Below are positions 1-10,100 of a stretch of DNA of 64,000 nt, in pieces. The number at the start of each line of letters is the position of its first letter. The first letter of the stretch is position 1. The notes beneath the pieces are model-generated. The model ran no database searches and had not been told where the DNA came from. It saw only the letters and a list, made by a program, of their open reading frames with translations. The stretch comes from Myxococcales bacterium (GTDB lineage Bacteria; Myxococcota; Myxococcia; Myxococcales; Myxococcaceae): assembly GCA_016191815.1 (NCBI GenBank), contig JACPVI010000010.1:1-64000 (forward strand). Reading direction: 5' to 3'. Made by a program: the position numbers and the translations under genes.

Positions 1-624
1 CGCCTCCACCGCCCGGTCCACGCCCCAACCTTTGACCACTCCTCCCAGGCCGAGCTGCATCCCCGCCAGAGGCAGGCGAACCGTGCAGCCCTGCCCGGCG
101 TCGGAGGAGGGCGACACCTCCACCTTCCGCCAGTCGACCAGCCGGCACTTCGACGCCAGCGCTTCCTCGTCCGGCACCACTTTCGAATCGCCGTCTCCGA
201 ACCGCCAAAGCTCCCGGAGCGCCGCCCAGGAAGGATCGAAGAGGCCGCCGGTCCTCTTGGCGCCGTCCAGAGAGAGGCGGATCACCGCGCAGAGGCTCGC
301 TGGCGCGGGCACCGGCTCGCCTCCGGCTCCGGCGTTGATGCGACCCAGTGCGGACTTGGGACGCCACTCGTTCATCGTCTCCTCCACCTCCCGGAAGACG
401 GCGAAGGCGCGCTCGAACGCCACCTCCGCTCGCTCGGCCGAGCTGGGCTCGGCGATGGCGATGGTGACCATCGTGTGCATCAGCTCGCGCTGGCGCTGGA
501 TCAGTCGGGGGGCAGGCTCTTTTGGAGGCGGCGGAGGCGGAGGGGTGCGGCAGGCCCAAAGGAGGCCTCCCGCCACGAGCAGGAGCGCGAAATGGGGCGA
601 GGGGCTCGGGCCGCCGGCTGACAT
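1..624 (-). CDS. apbE: ApbE-family FAD:protein FMN transferase, 3' end cut by window edge
   Basis: 208 codons read from the ATG at 624 off the left edge with no stop, so the C-terminus is missing. The N-terminus is a signal sequence ending in a lipobox-like LLWAC, followed by a Pro-rich linker. The body has ApbE landmarks: MNEWRPKSALGRIN (the wrap before the substrate pocket), GGLFDPS, and LGLGGVVKGWGVDRA, which matches the family motif DlGgiaKGyavD although the first Asp is Leu here. By family knowledge ApbE attaches FMN covalently to Thr residues of exported redox proteins such as RnfG/NqrC, acting as a periplasmic lipoprotein. No flavoprotein substrate gene is visible; it would have to lie left of the window. 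It is divergent from the OPT transporter across about 310 bases. Confidence 0.85.
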   Translation of the reverse strand, partial: MSAGGPSPSPHFALLLVAGGLLWACRTPPPPPPPKEPAPRLIQRQRELMHTMVTIAIAEPSSAERAEVAFERAFAVFREVEETMNEWRPKSALGRINAGAGGEPVPAPASLCAVIRLSLDGAKRTGGLFDPSWAALRELWRFGDGDSKVVPDEEALASKCRLVDWRKVEVSPSSDAGQGCTVRLPLAGMQLGLGGVVKGWGVDRAVEA

Positions 625-933
625 GACGCGGGATGCTCCCACGCGCGAGCGCGTCCTTGAAGTGCGGAGACGGACGCCGCAAAACATTCTCGCCTTGATC
701 GAGCGTCATTTCGACGACGTGAGCGTGAGCGTGGGCGTTGACGGCGACGGCGACGTGGCTGCCGATCACGTTCACGTCGCCGACCACGACCACGTTCACG
801 TCGGCGACAACGTGTTGGCTCTCGGCCAATCCGAGTCTGCTTTGGATTGCGCGGCCGGCGGGGCGGGCACAAGCGGGCGTGGCGCATCCGCCCTCGGGCG
901 GCTAGCCTCCGCCGCCCACCCAGCGAGAAGGCC
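625..933. other. Divergent intergenic region between apbE and the OPT transporter
   Basis: 309 bases with no credible gene. It holds a run of GTGAGC/GACGGC-type simple sequence and a pair of direct repeats (about 720-810, listed separately). I see no convincing promoter pair; any start signals for both flanking genes must lie here because the genes face away from each other. Confidence 0.6.
767..807. repeat. Two 17-base direct repeats in a low-complexity stretch
   Basis: CACGTTCACGTCGCCGA at 767-783 recurs with one mismatch at 791-807, a 24-base period. It follows GTGAGC repeats (721-735) and GACGGC repeats (740-752). The position between divergent genes makes either replication slippage or a tandem protein-binding site possible; the sequence alone does not decide. 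Confidence 0.6.
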
Positions 934-2757
934 ATGAACGAGCCACTTCCCTCCGGCGTCTCGGCGGCGATCGACACCGCGAGGCCCAGGCTCGCGTTCC
1001 TGCCCGCGGTCGGGACCCCCGCCTTCCACATCATGCTCTCCCTCGTGGCGATCGTGATCCTCGGCCCGCTCGGAGGCATCGCCGCGGCGTACATGAACTT
1101 CAGCCTCGGCTTCTTCGTCGGCGGCCAGGTGCTGGCGGGCATCCTCGGCAGCGCCGTCACCTACGGCTACGGAGCGGAGGGCAAGCACGGCGCCAACTAC
1201 ATGCAGACCATGGCCGCGTCGGTGGCGTCGCTCTCGGGAATGGCGGTGCTGATCCAGGCGATGGTGTGGCTCGGCATGCCGATGCCTCCCGCCTGGCAGC
1301 TGGTGCTCTTCATGGGCTGCATCGGCATGTTCGGCGTGGGGGTGGGAATGCTCTACACGCCCATCCTGGTCGACCAGCTCAAGCTCGAATTCCCCTCCGG
1401 GCACGCGGTCGCCAACATCCTCCGCGCGCTCACCGACAAGCGGCTGCTCAAGGCCTCGATCGCCAAGCTCGGCGGCGGCACCGGCCTCGGGGCGATCATC
1501 GCCTGGACCTCGGAGAAGTTCGAAGTGGTGGCCGCTTCGGCGGTGTCCGCCTCCACCGTGGGAGCGGGGATGGTGGTGGGCTCGCGGATCACCATCCCCG
1601 GCGTGGTGGTGGGGGTGATCGGCTTCGCCCTCACCCCTTACCTCCGGGAGATCGGCTGGCTCGGGCCGAAGGACCCGTTCCGGAAGATCGGCTTCCTCAT
1701 CGCGCTGGCGATGATCTGCGGGGCGGCCATCGTCGACCTGGCCCTGCTCGCGGTGCAGGCCGCGGAGAAGATCCGCGCCCGGGTGAAGGCTACCGCCGAA
1801 GAGCCCTGGAAGCAGGTCAAGCTCGGCAGGCTCTTCGCCTGGATCGGCTTTTGGGCGGTGGCGATCGTGGTGGTGGCGACCCAGGTGCTCGGCCAGCCGC
1901 TGGGCTTCATCCTCTTCGCGATCGGCATCTCGCTGGTGTTCGTGCTGATCAACGGGATCTCTCTGGGGATCAGCGACTCGAACCCCATCTCCAGCGCCTT
2001 CGTCATCTCGGTGCTCCTGATGTCCGCCCTGGGCTTGAAGGAGCCGCTGGTGGGGCTGATGGCGGCGAGCATCCTCTTGGTCTCCACCTCCTGCGGCTGC
2101 GACATGCAGCAGGACCGATCGACCGGCTGGCGGCTCGGCACCAACCGGATCGTGCAGTTCCGCTACCAGGTGATCGGCATCACCATGGGCGCGGTGCTCT
2201 GCGTGGTGCTGGCCAAGCTGTTCATGGCCGCCTACCCGGCCCTCGCCATCAACCAGTTCGACCACCCCGAGGCCAAGTCCCAGGTCGGGCAGTGGGGCTC
2301 CGCGATGACTTACAAGTTCGTCGGCGCCATCCGCGACCTGGGCAACCTGGCCGGCTACAAGCTCAAGGCGCTGCTCATCGGCCTGGGCATCGGGCTCGTC
2401 ACCGAAGTCTTGCGGAAGGCCATCCTCCGCCGGAAGCGGTACCAGGAGCTCACCAAGCGCTCGAAGCTCGGGTTCGCGGTGGGATGGACCATGGACTCGA
2501 TCGTCCTCTCGAGCCCCTACGCCTCCTCGTTCGGCGGATTCGTGGAGCTGCCGGTGGCGCTGTGGTTCGGGCTGGGAGGCGTCCTGTCGTCGGCCTGGAA
2601 CACCATCGGGAAGAAGCTGTCGCCCCGGAAGCCGGGGGAGGAGGGCCTGCCCGAAGACATGAGCACCACCTCGCTCCTCGGCGGAGGCCTCATCGCCGGC
2701 GAGTCACTCTACTTCCTGGCCGTCGGCCTGCTCGGGCTGCTCACCTTGGTGGCGTGA
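934..2757 (+). CDS. OPT-family oligopeptide transporter
   Basis: 607 residues; the ATG at 934 is preceded by AGCGAGAAGG, a fair ribosome binding site. The protein is almost wholly hydrophobic, with about 14-16 membrane segments separated by short loops, as in OPT proteins (usually 600-700 residues). Recognisable family stretches are the N-terminal segment with GPLGGIAAAYMN, the LKLEFPSGHAVANI loop (family motif PsG.A.A.iL), and the STSCGCDMQQDRSTGWRLGT loop near residue 390. Inner-membrane importer of small peptides or metal-chelate-like substrates; substrate cannot be read from the sequence. The gene stands alone, ending exactly where the convergent PilZ/receiver gene ends: the two stop codons abut at 2757/2758. 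Confidence 0.9.
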   Translation: MNEPLPSGVSAAIDTARPRLAFLPAVGTPAFHIMLSLVAIVILGPLGGIAAAYMNFSLGFFVGGQVLAGILGSAVTYGYGAEGKHGANYMQTMAASVASLSGMAVLIQAMVWLGMPMPPAWQLVLFMGCIGMFGVGVGMLYTPILVDQLKLEFPSGHAVANILRALTDKRLLKASIAKLGGGTGLGAIIAWTSEKFEVVAASAVSASTVGAGMVVGSRITIPGVVVGVIGFALTPYLREIGWLGPKDPFRKIGFLIALAMICGAAIVDLALLAVQAAEKIRARVKATAEEPWKQVKLGRLFAWIGFWAVAIVVVATQVLGQPLGFILFAIGISLVFVLINGISLGISDSNPISSAFVISVLLMSALGLKEPLVGLMAASILLVSTSCGCDMQQDRSTGWRLGTNRIVQFRYQVIGITMGAVLCVVLAKLFMAAYPALAINQFDHPEAKSQVGQWGSAMTYKFVGAIRDLGNLAGYKLKALLIGLGIGLVTEVLRKAILRRKRYQELTKRSKLGFAVGWTMDSIVLSSPYASSFGGFVELPVALWFGLGGVLSSAWNTIGKKLSPRKPGEEGLPEDMSTTSLLGGGLIAGESLYFLAVGLLGLLTLVA

Positions 2758-3774
2758 TCACTTCTTCGGCTCGAACTCGTGGCGCTGGAGCAGCATGCGC
2801 CGCACCCGGTAGACGATCTCCGGCAAGGGGATGCTCTTGGAGATCACCTGGTCGGCCACCGGTCCCACCCGGGTTTTGAGCTCGGCCTCGGCGCCTCCGG
2901 AGATCACCACGATCTGCACGTCCGATCCGATGACCCTCCGCACTCGCTGGGCGAGGGTGTGCCCGTCCAGCCCGGGCATCTGCAGGTCCATGGTGATGGC
3001 ATCCAGCTCGTAGAGGTCGCGCATCAAGAGGTGACTCGCGTCGTAGCCGTCTTCCGCCGTCTCCACATCCACCCCCGCCTCCGCCAAGCCGTCGCTCAAG
3101 GCCTCGCGGAACAACACGTCGTCGTCCACCACCAACACGTACGGCCTCTTCGCCAGGTAATGGGCGAGCAACCGGTCGGCCTCCTTGAGCAACGCCTGAG
3201 CGCCGTCGGTGAGCTGCACCTCGAAGCACTTGCCGGGCCGGGTTTCCCTCGCGGGCTGGAGGTCCACCGCGCCAATCACCTTTGTCCGGACGTTCATCGA
3301 CTGGTTGTCCGGGAAGGTCACCGTGAGGACCGATGAGGAGCCCACCTCGAGCGCTAGCTCCGTCGGCACCAGGAGCGCCCCGTGCGTCAGCCGCTCCACG
3401 TACTCGCGCCATAGCTGATGGTAGCTCCGGAAGCGGACTCGGAGCGGCGAGGCCCTCCGCCGCCGTTCGTTCTCGGCGGTGCGGCCGAGCCGGCGGTCGA
3501 GTTGCTGGCTGGCGACCGCTGCGGCCAGCTCGGCTTCCGCCTCCAGGGCCACCCGGACAGTCCCGTCTGCCTGCCTCGGCTCGAGCGCGCGCGCCCGGGC
3601 CACCAGTTGCAACTCTCCGGCGGTCAGGTCCAGTCGGATTCCCGATCCCGTCGCGACTTGGGCCCAGCAAGTTATTGTCACGAAGCCCTGGGCCACGTAC
3701 TGCGCGTACCAGCTCGCCAGCGCCGAATCCGAGTCGAAACGGATGGCCACCGCGGGCGGCTCTGAGCTAACCAT
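2758..3774 (-). CDS. PilZ-like plus response-regulator receiver protein
   Basis: 338 residues. Residues about 105-200 resemble the PilZ-like domain common in myxobacteria (charged RRRRASPLRVRFRS lead-in, then HGALLVPTE), a possible cyclic-di-GMP or degenerate non-binding module. Residues 212-335 are a complete receiver domain: acidic pocket at D217-D219, phosphoacceptor D263 in TMDLQMPG, and the conserved Lys at K313. The receiver at the C-terminus with no DNA-binding output suggests a protein-protein or second-messenger switch, typically for motility or surface behaviour. The first 100 residues are unassigned. No partner kinase lies next to it. Confidence 0.8.
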   Translation of the reverse strand: MVSSEPPAVAIRFDSDSALASWYAQYVAQGFVTITCWAQVATGSGIRLDLTAGELQLVARARALEPRQADGTVRVALEAEAELAAAVASQQLDRRLGRTAENERRRRASPLRVRFRSYHQLWREYVERLTHGALLVPTELALEVGSSSVLTVTFPDNQSMNVRTKVIGAVDLQPARETRPGKCFEVQLTDGAQALLKEADRLLAHYLAKRPYVLVVDDDVLFREALSDGLAEAGVDVETAEDGYDASHLLMRDLYELDAITMDLQMPGLDGHTLAQRVRRVIGSDVQIVVISGGAEAELKTRVGPVADQVISKSIPLPEIVYRVRRMLLQRHEFEPKK

Positions 3775-3855
3775 GGGATCCAGCTCCCTTGGTCTAGCAT
3801 GGCATGACCCGGGCAGAGGGTGGAGCGCAGGGCGCGCCCGGCCGGAGGAGGAGCA

Positions 3856-4434
3856 GTGACCTCGGCAAGAAGGAAGCTCGATCGCTGGTGGGTCGTGGCG
3901 CTCGCCGGTGCGCTTTGCCTTTCGGCTCCCGCCCTCGCCGAGGAGCGGATCCTCGAGCCGGCTCCGGGGCCGTTGACGAGGGAGCTGAGCCTCCCCGCGG
4001 TGCTCGGCGCGGGGGCGGCGGCCGCCGCGGTGTCGGTCCCTGCCGGACTTTTGCTCGGGACCGCCATCGGCACCCTGCCGTCAAATCTCTTCCTCGCGGC
4101 GCTTCCCAGCCTCCTGGTGCTGGCGGCGCTGCCTCCCCTGGCGGTCACCTGGGCGTGCTACGTCGCGGGCAACTGGCGAGCGCCGGGAATGGCGACCTTC
4201 CGTCCCGCTGTGTGGGTGGCGCTGGCCGCCCACCTCGCCGCGATGGTGGCCGCAGGCTATGCAGGCTTCTCCTCGCGGAACTTGGGGCACCTGGCGGCCT
4301 TCACCGCCGCCGAGTCGGCCCTGCTGCCGGCCGCGGTGGCGCTGTCCATGTGGACGTCGAGCCCCCGAGACCCCGGAGACATCCCCTCCTACCTCGGCCC
4401 TCAAGCGGCCGCCGGCCTGCAATGGGACTTCTGA
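3856..4434 (+). CDS. Putative membrane protein, unknown function
   Basis: 192 residues starting at GTG 3856, chosen because GGAGGAGG sits six bases upstream. A signal-like N-terminus (WWVVALAGALCLSAPALAEE) is followed by a short exposed stretch and about four hydrophobic segments (residues about 45-70, 75-100, 115-140, 145-165). No recognised family. It is the first of three overlapping genes: its last 13 bases overlap the start of the serine hydrolase, so the products are probably made together. Confidence 0.65.
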   Translation: MTSARRKLDRWWVVALAGALCLSAPALAEERILEPAPGPLTRELSLPAVLGAGAAAAAVSVPAGLLLGTAIGTLPSNLFLAALPSLLVLAALPPLAVTWACYVAGNWRAPGMATFRPAVWVALAAHLAAMVAAGYAGFSSRNLGHLAAFTAAESALLPAAVALSMWTSSPRDPGDIPSYLGPQAAAGLQWDF

Positions 4435-5570
4435 CGCGCGCTCTCGCCAAGACCTGCGCCGTGCTGCTTGCGGCCGGCTCCTCGGCCTCCGCCGCGCCAT
4501 GCCCGACCCGCCCGAGCTGGCCGACCCTGGAGTGGCCCTCGAGAGTGGAGGAAGTCGCCGCGGCCCGGGAACCACAAGTCACCGCGCTGGAGGAGTACGC
4601 CTTCACCTTGGTGGGCCGCGACGAGGAGCGCCTGGGCATCCGCACCGACGCGGTGGTGATCGTCCACGGGGGCGCCATCATCTTCGAGCGCTACGCCCGG
4701 GGGTACGATCCCTCCAAGCCGCACATCGGCTGGTCGGTGACCAAGAGCGTGATGAACTCGCTGGCCGGCGTCGCCGTGGGGAAGGGCGCCCTCTCGCTCG
4801 AGGATTCGATCTGCACGCACTTCCGTGCGCCAAAGGCCGCCTGCCGGATCTCCGTCCGAAGCCTGCTCGAGTTCACCTCGGGCCTGGACTGGAAAGAGAC
4901 GTACGAGAACGAGTCGTACCAGGTGTCCTCGGTGCTGGCGATGCTCTACGGAGAGGGCCGGCGGGACATGGCCACCTTCGTCGCCTCACACCCCTTCCGG
5001 GCGGAGCTAGGCGCGCGCTTCTCCTACTCCTCGGGGGACTCGACGCTGCTCGCGGCGGTGATCGACGGCGCGGCCCGGCCCTCCCTCGGCGAGGAGTGGC
5101 CCTGGAAGGAGCTGTTCGAGCCGGTGGGGATGACCAGCGTGGTGATCGAGCGCGACCCACGCGGGACGATGGTGGGCTCCTCGCACTTCTACGCCACCCC
5201 ACGCGACTACGCCCGGTTCGGCTTCCTCTTCCTCAACGACGGCTGCTGGGGGAACCGGCGCATCCTGCCCGAGGGCTGGGTCGCCGACTCCACCAGCGTC
5301 ACCGAGCCCTTCCGTACCGGAGAGGTGAGCTCCAAGCAGGGCGACGTGCAGGGCCGGCAATGGTGGCTCAACCGGCCGGTCCCCGAGCGGGAGTGGGCGC
5401 CGGCCTGGCCAGGGGTACCCGAGGACGCCTACGCCGCCGAGGGCCACTGGGGGCAATCGGTGACGGTGATCCCCTCGCTGGATCTGGTGGTGGTCCGCAC
5501 CGCCGACGACCGGAAGAAGGGCTTCGAGCTGGACCAGCTTCTCCGGCTGGCGATCGAGGTGGCGAAATGA
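4422..5570 (+). CDS. Beta-lactamase-fold serine hydrolase (class C / esterase family), exported
   Basis: 382 residues. An N-terminal signal peptide ends near ASAAPC. The active site is clear: S105-V-T-K108 supplies the nucleophile and general base, Y202-S-S the YxN-like element, and H342-W-G344 replaces the KTG of true beta-lactamases. This HxG pattern is usual for esterases, D-aminopeptidases and other PF00144 members that do not confer resistance. Likely a periplasmic hydrolase of an ester or peptide substrate. Start at ATG 4422 inside the preceding gene; its last four bases (ATGA) overlap the next gene, so a three-gene operon is likely. Confidence 0.85.
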   Translation: MGLLTRALAKTCAVLLAAGSSASAAPCPTRPSWPTLEWPSRVEEVAAAREPQVTALEEYAFTLVGRDEERLGIRTDAVVIVHGGAIIFERYARGYDPSKPHIGWSVTKSVMNSLAGVAVGKGALSLEDSICTHFRAPKAACRISVRSLLEFTSGLDWKETYENESYQVSSVLAMLYGEGRRDMATFVASHPFRAELGARFSYSSGDSTLLAAVIDGAARPSLGEEWPWKELFEPVGMTSVVIERDPRGTMVGSSHFYATPRDYARFGFLFLNDGCWGNRRILPEGWVADSTSVTEPFRTGEVSSKQGDVQGRQWWLNRPVPEREWAPAWPGVPEDAYAAEGHWGQSVTVIPSLDLVVVRTADDRKKGFELDQLLRLAIEVAK

Positions 5571-5878
5571 GGCGAACCGCTCTGGTCGGCCTTTTGGCGC
5601 TCGCGGCCCCGCTCGTCTGTTGCGGGCCGAGCAGCCCGCGTCAGTACCAGGACAACGACCTCGAGCTGGCCTCGGTGTACGCGGCCAAGGAGGTCTGTTC
5701 CTGCGTCTTCGTGATGAAGCAGCCCGAGGCCTTCTGCCGGGCGTGGACCAAGGCGAACCCGAGTGTGGCCTCGTTCCGGGTGGACACGCAGGCGCGCACC
5801 GTGGAGTCGTCGGCGCTGCTGCTATGGGGAGCCAAGGCCCGCTTCACCGGCGCTCGCTCGGGCTGCGTGCTCGAATGA
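5567..5878 (+). CDS. Small exported Cys-rich protein, unknown
   Basis: 103 residues; the ATG overlaps the hydrolase stop (ATGA). A signal sequence ends at PLVCCG, possibly a weak lipobox. The mature part has a CSCVFVMKQPEAFC segment and one further Cys near the C-terminus, so one or two disulfides are plausible. No family recognised. Translational coupling suggests it assists or accompanies the upstream hydrolase in the envelope. Confidence 0.65.
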   Translation: MRRTALVGLLALAAPLVCCGPSSPRQYQDNDLELASVYAAKEVCSCVFVMKQPEAFCRAWTKANPSVASFRVDTQARTVESSALLLWGAKARFTGARSGCVLE

Positions 5879-5920
5879 GCCGGGGCACGCTCGACTCAGC
5901 GGAGATTCGCCCTTCTGGGG

Positions 5921-7000
5921 TCAGGCCGCCTGCTGCGCTTCCCCTTCGTCGCCCTCGTCGCGCTCCGCGCAGGCTCTCAGCTCGCCGGCGGCCCGCGCTG
6001 CCTCGTTGAGCACCACGTCCAGCTCTGGGGCGGGGATCGCCGACGGGGACTGCTCGCGCAGGCGCCGGACTTCCTCGATGACCTCGCCCAAGAAACGCGC
6101 CAGGTCCACCGCGCGCTCGGGCATCTGCCGCTTTCCCCTCGCCTCGAGCGCAGCGGCGGCGACGGCAGCGACCTCGCCGACGAGGTCCACGGTGGCCTGA
6201 GAAGGCAACTCCGCGCCGCGGGTGGCGAGGTAGATCGCCCCGAACACCCGCTCGCCGCGGACCAGCGGCGCGCAGAGCACGTGCACCGAGCCGGACAGGA
6301 TCACCGAGTCGGTGTGGTAGCGCGGCGCGGAGGGCAGATGGTGGACGAGCAGCGTGGTCCTCCGGTGGAGAACTTCGCCGACGATGGTGCTGGACCAGAT
6401 CAGCGGATGGGCACCACGAAACTCCGGGAGGCAGAAAGGCTCGAGCGCTCCGCCTACTCCGCGCAGGAGCACCGCGGCCTCGTTGAAGCCGGTAGCCTCC
6501 ACCGCGAGCCGCAGGGCCTGATGGAGTAGGTCCAGCGCCGAGGCGCCCTCCAGCGCCGCCTGGGCGAGCGCGCCGAGGCTGCGCACCAGCTGCCGCTCTC
6601 GAGTGTCCTCTTCCTCCGAATCGGTCGCGGCCGCCGGCCTCCCCTTCGGAGTGCTGGCCAGGAGCGTGACGAAACCATCGGGAATCGTGCATCCCGGTGC
6701 CTGCGCGCGGTCGACCTCGACCCGGAGGGTGTAAGGGCCGATCACCGCCACGTCTCCGGGGGAGAGCCTCCGCGAGACGGTGCCGACGAGCTGCCCGTTC
6801 AACCGGGTGCCGTTTCGGCTCCCCAGATCGGAGATTCGCAGCTCCTGGCCGGCCACCATCAGCTCCGCGTGCCGCCGAGAGATGTGCTCGCTCGGCAGCA
6901 CCAGGTCGCTCTCGTCACATCGCCCGATGAGCAGCGTGCCGCTCTCCGGCAACTCAACTCGCTTCATCAGATTCGGGCCGTTCACGGTCAGGGTTGGCAT
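5921..7000 (-). CDS. FHA-GAF signalling protein
   Basis: 359 residues from the ATG at 7000; a GTG at 7069 would add 23 residues, and neither start has a strong ribosome site. Residues 1-100 are an FHA domain: IGRCDESDLVLPSEHISRRHAEL followed by SDLGSRNGTRLNG, including the R, SxxH and NG residues that read phosphothreonine. Residues about 140-300 fit a GAF sensor domain. The C-terminus is acidic and has no output domain. It is divergent from the kinase/ATPase/FGE fusion at 7183, an obvious candidate for the kinase whose phosphothreonine it reads; that link is inference from position. Confidence 0.8.
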   Translation of the reverse strand: MPTLTVNGPNLMKRVELPESGTLLIGRCDESDLVLPSEHISRRHAELMVAGQELRISDLGSRNGTRLNGQLVGTVSRRLSPGDVAVIGPYTLRVEVDRAQAPGCTIPDGFVTLLASTPKGRPAAATDSEEEDTRERQLVRSLGALAQAALEGASALDLLHQALRLAVEATGFNEAAVLLRGVGGALEPFCLPEFRGAHPLIWSSTIVGEVLHRRTTLLVHHLPSAPRYHTDSVILSGSVHVLCAPLVRGERVFGAIYLATRGAELPSQATVDLVGEVAAVAAAALEARGKRQMPERAVDLARFLGEVIEEVRRLREQSPSAIPAPELDVVLNEAARAAGELRACAERDEGDEGEAQQAA

Positions 7001-7182
7001 GCGAGACCCACTTTGCAATCCGCGGGCGAGCGCCCGAGGCACAGTGAATTCGAGGGGAATCAGCGCCACGGCGGGGTCGCCCCGCCCTGGGTGGGTCGCC
7101 GGCGCCCCGGCTGCAGCTCTCTCAACGGCCGAACGCTCCTTGGCCGCTGTTCGGGAACGCTTCTTGCCCGGGGGGAGACGAG

Positions 7183-10100
7183 GTGAACGCAGCCCTCACG
7201 CGGACGGTGGCCGAGCCGCTCGAAGCTGGACTCTTCGGCGGCTTCGTTCCGCCGCCCGAGGTGGACGGCTTCAGGCTGGCATCGCTCATCGGCTCAGGCT
7301 CCGCCGGCTGGGTGTACCTGGCGCACGACCTGCTCCTCGACCGTCCGGTGGCGATGAAGATCATCCGCGGCATGGAGGACGACCCGTTCGCCCGCGAGCG
7401 CTTCCTCGTCGAGGCCAAGGCAATCGCCCGCCTGCAGCACCCCAACGTGGTTGCCATCTACCGGGTGGGAATGGTGGGCGGACACCCCTATCTCGCCTCG
7501 GAGTTCGTCCGCGGCGAACCACTCGACCGGCTTCCCACTCCCCTCCCGGCGGAGCGCGTCCTCCTCATCGCCATCGGGCTGGCACGCGGCCTGGCGGCGG
7601 CGCACCGCCGGGGCGTGCTGCACCGAGACGTGAAGCCGGCCAACGCCATCCTCACGGGCGACGCCGAGGTGAAGCTCGTGGACTTCGGGCTGGCCACGCT
7701 CCTCGCTGACTCCCCGGGCGGGCCCTCGGCGGAGCTACCCGCGCGGAGGCGGCGCCCGCCGGCGCGAGCAGGCCCCTTGGTCGGCACGCCGGCGTACATC
7801 GCCCCGGAGGTCTGGCGCGGCGAGCCCGCCAGCTTCAGGACCGACGTGTACTCGCTCGGTGCCCTCCTCTACCACCTCTGCGCCGGGCAGCCGCCGCACC
7901 AGGGAGAGAGCCTCGACGATCTCCGCAGGTCGGTGACGACGCGCGAGTCAGAGCCGCCGGGCGGCGCAGGCCCTGGGCTGTCCGGGATCATCCGCCGCTG
8001 CCTGAGGATCGACCCCGAGCTGCGCTTCGGCTCCGCGGACGAGGTGCGCGACGCGCTCGAGGCGTTGACGCCGGAGCGGCGAATGGCGGTGCTGCCCCCG
8101 GGGAATCCATACCGCGGGCTGCTCGCCTTCGAGGCAGAGCACCGCGCGGTCTTCTTCGGCCGGGACAGCGAGGTCCGCGCGGTGGTGGACCGGCTGCGCT
8201 TCGAGCCCTTCGTGCTGGTGGCGGGCGCCTCGGGCGTGGGCAAGTCCTCCCTTTGCAGGGCGGGGGTGCTCCCCCGGGTGGTGAGCGGGGCTCTCGACTC
8301 TCGCAGTTGGACGGTGGCCGCGCTGACGCCGGGCAAGCGGCCGCTCGCCTCGCTCGCCGCGGCGCTGGCCCGATGGTTCGGCGCCCACGAGGAGGAGCTT
8401 CTCTCCTGCCTTACCTCGAGCCCGAAGGCGACGTGCCGGGAGCTGAGGCAGCGCTGCCGGGTCGCCGGCCCCCTCTTGCTCTTCGTCGATCAACTGGAGG
8501 AATTGGTGACGCTCGGCGAGCCCGACCAGGCCGCCGCCTTCGCCGAGTTGATCGAGGAGTTGGCCGGCACACCGGGGGACCTGCGGCTGCTCTGCACCGC
8601 CCGTGGAGACTTCCTCGCGCGCCTGGCGGGGGTGCCGGGGCTCGCCGACGAGCTGAGCCGGGGGCTCTACCTTCTGCCGCCGATGTCCGAGGCTAGCGTC
8701 CGCGAGGTGGTGGTGGGCCCGGCGCGTGCCAAGGGCATCACCTTCGAGTCGGAGGCGCTGGTGGCCACCCTCGTCGAGTCCGGCTGCAGCGCCGAGGGCG
8801 CCTTGCCCATCTTGCAATTCGCCCTGGCCGAGCTGTGGAACAGTCGAGACGTGCCGCGTGGGACGATCACCATCTCCTCCCTCGATGCCTTGGGCGGCGT
8901 CACCGGCGCTCTCGCCCGCCACGCGGACGGAGTGCTCTCCCACCTTCCTGCGCCTCAGCGGGCGGCGGCGCGAAGGCTCCTGCCGCTGATGGTGACGCTG
9001 GAGGGCACGCGCGCCCGCAGGACCGAGGCCGAGCTGTCCTTTGGCGACGAGAATGGCCGCGCGGCCCTCGCTGCCCTGGTGCGCGGGCGTCTCGTCACCG
9101 CGCGGGAGTCGCCGGGCGGCTCCGCCTACGAGGTCGCCCACGAAGCGCTGATCCGATCCTGGCCGACGCTTGGGGCCTGGCTGGAGGAGGATGCCGAGCG
9201 CCGGCAGACCTACGAGCGGCTTTCGGGCGCGGTGGCCGAATGGGAGCGCCTGGGCCGGCGGCGCGAGGCGCTATGGGGCAGGAGCCAGCTGGCGGAGGCC
9301 GCCAAGCTGGAGCGCGAAGGCCTGGGGCCCAAAGAGAAGTCCTTCCTGGACGCCTCCCGGAGGGCGGACCGCCGGCGGCGTTGGGTGGTGGTTGGCGCCG
9401 GGTTGGGCGTGGTGCTGGCAGTGATGGGAGGAGCTCTCGCGACGAGGGCGAGGGCGCGCGCAGAACAGGCCACCCGCGCGAGAGCGCTGGCCGCCGAGGG
9501 CCAGCGGCTGATCGGCGAGGCCGCCGAAAAGGTGCGCTCCGCCGAAGCCCTGCGCCTCCAGGCCTTCGGGCACTTCGACTCGGGCCGGTCCGAGGAGGGC
9601 GAGCGCGAGTGGGGACAGTCGCTGGTGGAGCGCTCCGGCGCCGAGGCGCACCTTGCGCGCGCCTGCCGCTCGCTGGAGTCGGCCTTGCTGCTGGGCGGCG
9701 GCCGTCCGGCGCGGGAGCTGCTCGCCGACGCGCTGGAGGCGCGGGCGCTTCTCGCCGGCGAGGAGCGCCGCCTCGATGACCGCGATGAGTTGCTGGCTCG
9801 GCTGTCCCTGTACGACGGCCGCGGCCGGCTCGCCAAGTGGAGCCGCCCGGCGGCGCTCACCGTGCGCACCGATCCCCCCGGCGGGCGGGTGCAGCTCTCG
9901 AGGTTCGTCCCCAAAGGGGGGAGGCTCGAGGAGGAGCGGCTCGGCGAGATGGAGGGCGAGCGGCCCGAAGCGGCGGGCTCCTTCGCGGTCACCGCCTCCG
10001 CGCCCGGGCGCGCCACGGTGCGGCTGCCGTTCGTGCTGCGGCCGGGCGAGCGCCGTGAGCTGCTGTTGCCGGTGCCGGAGGCGTCATTCATTCCCGACGG

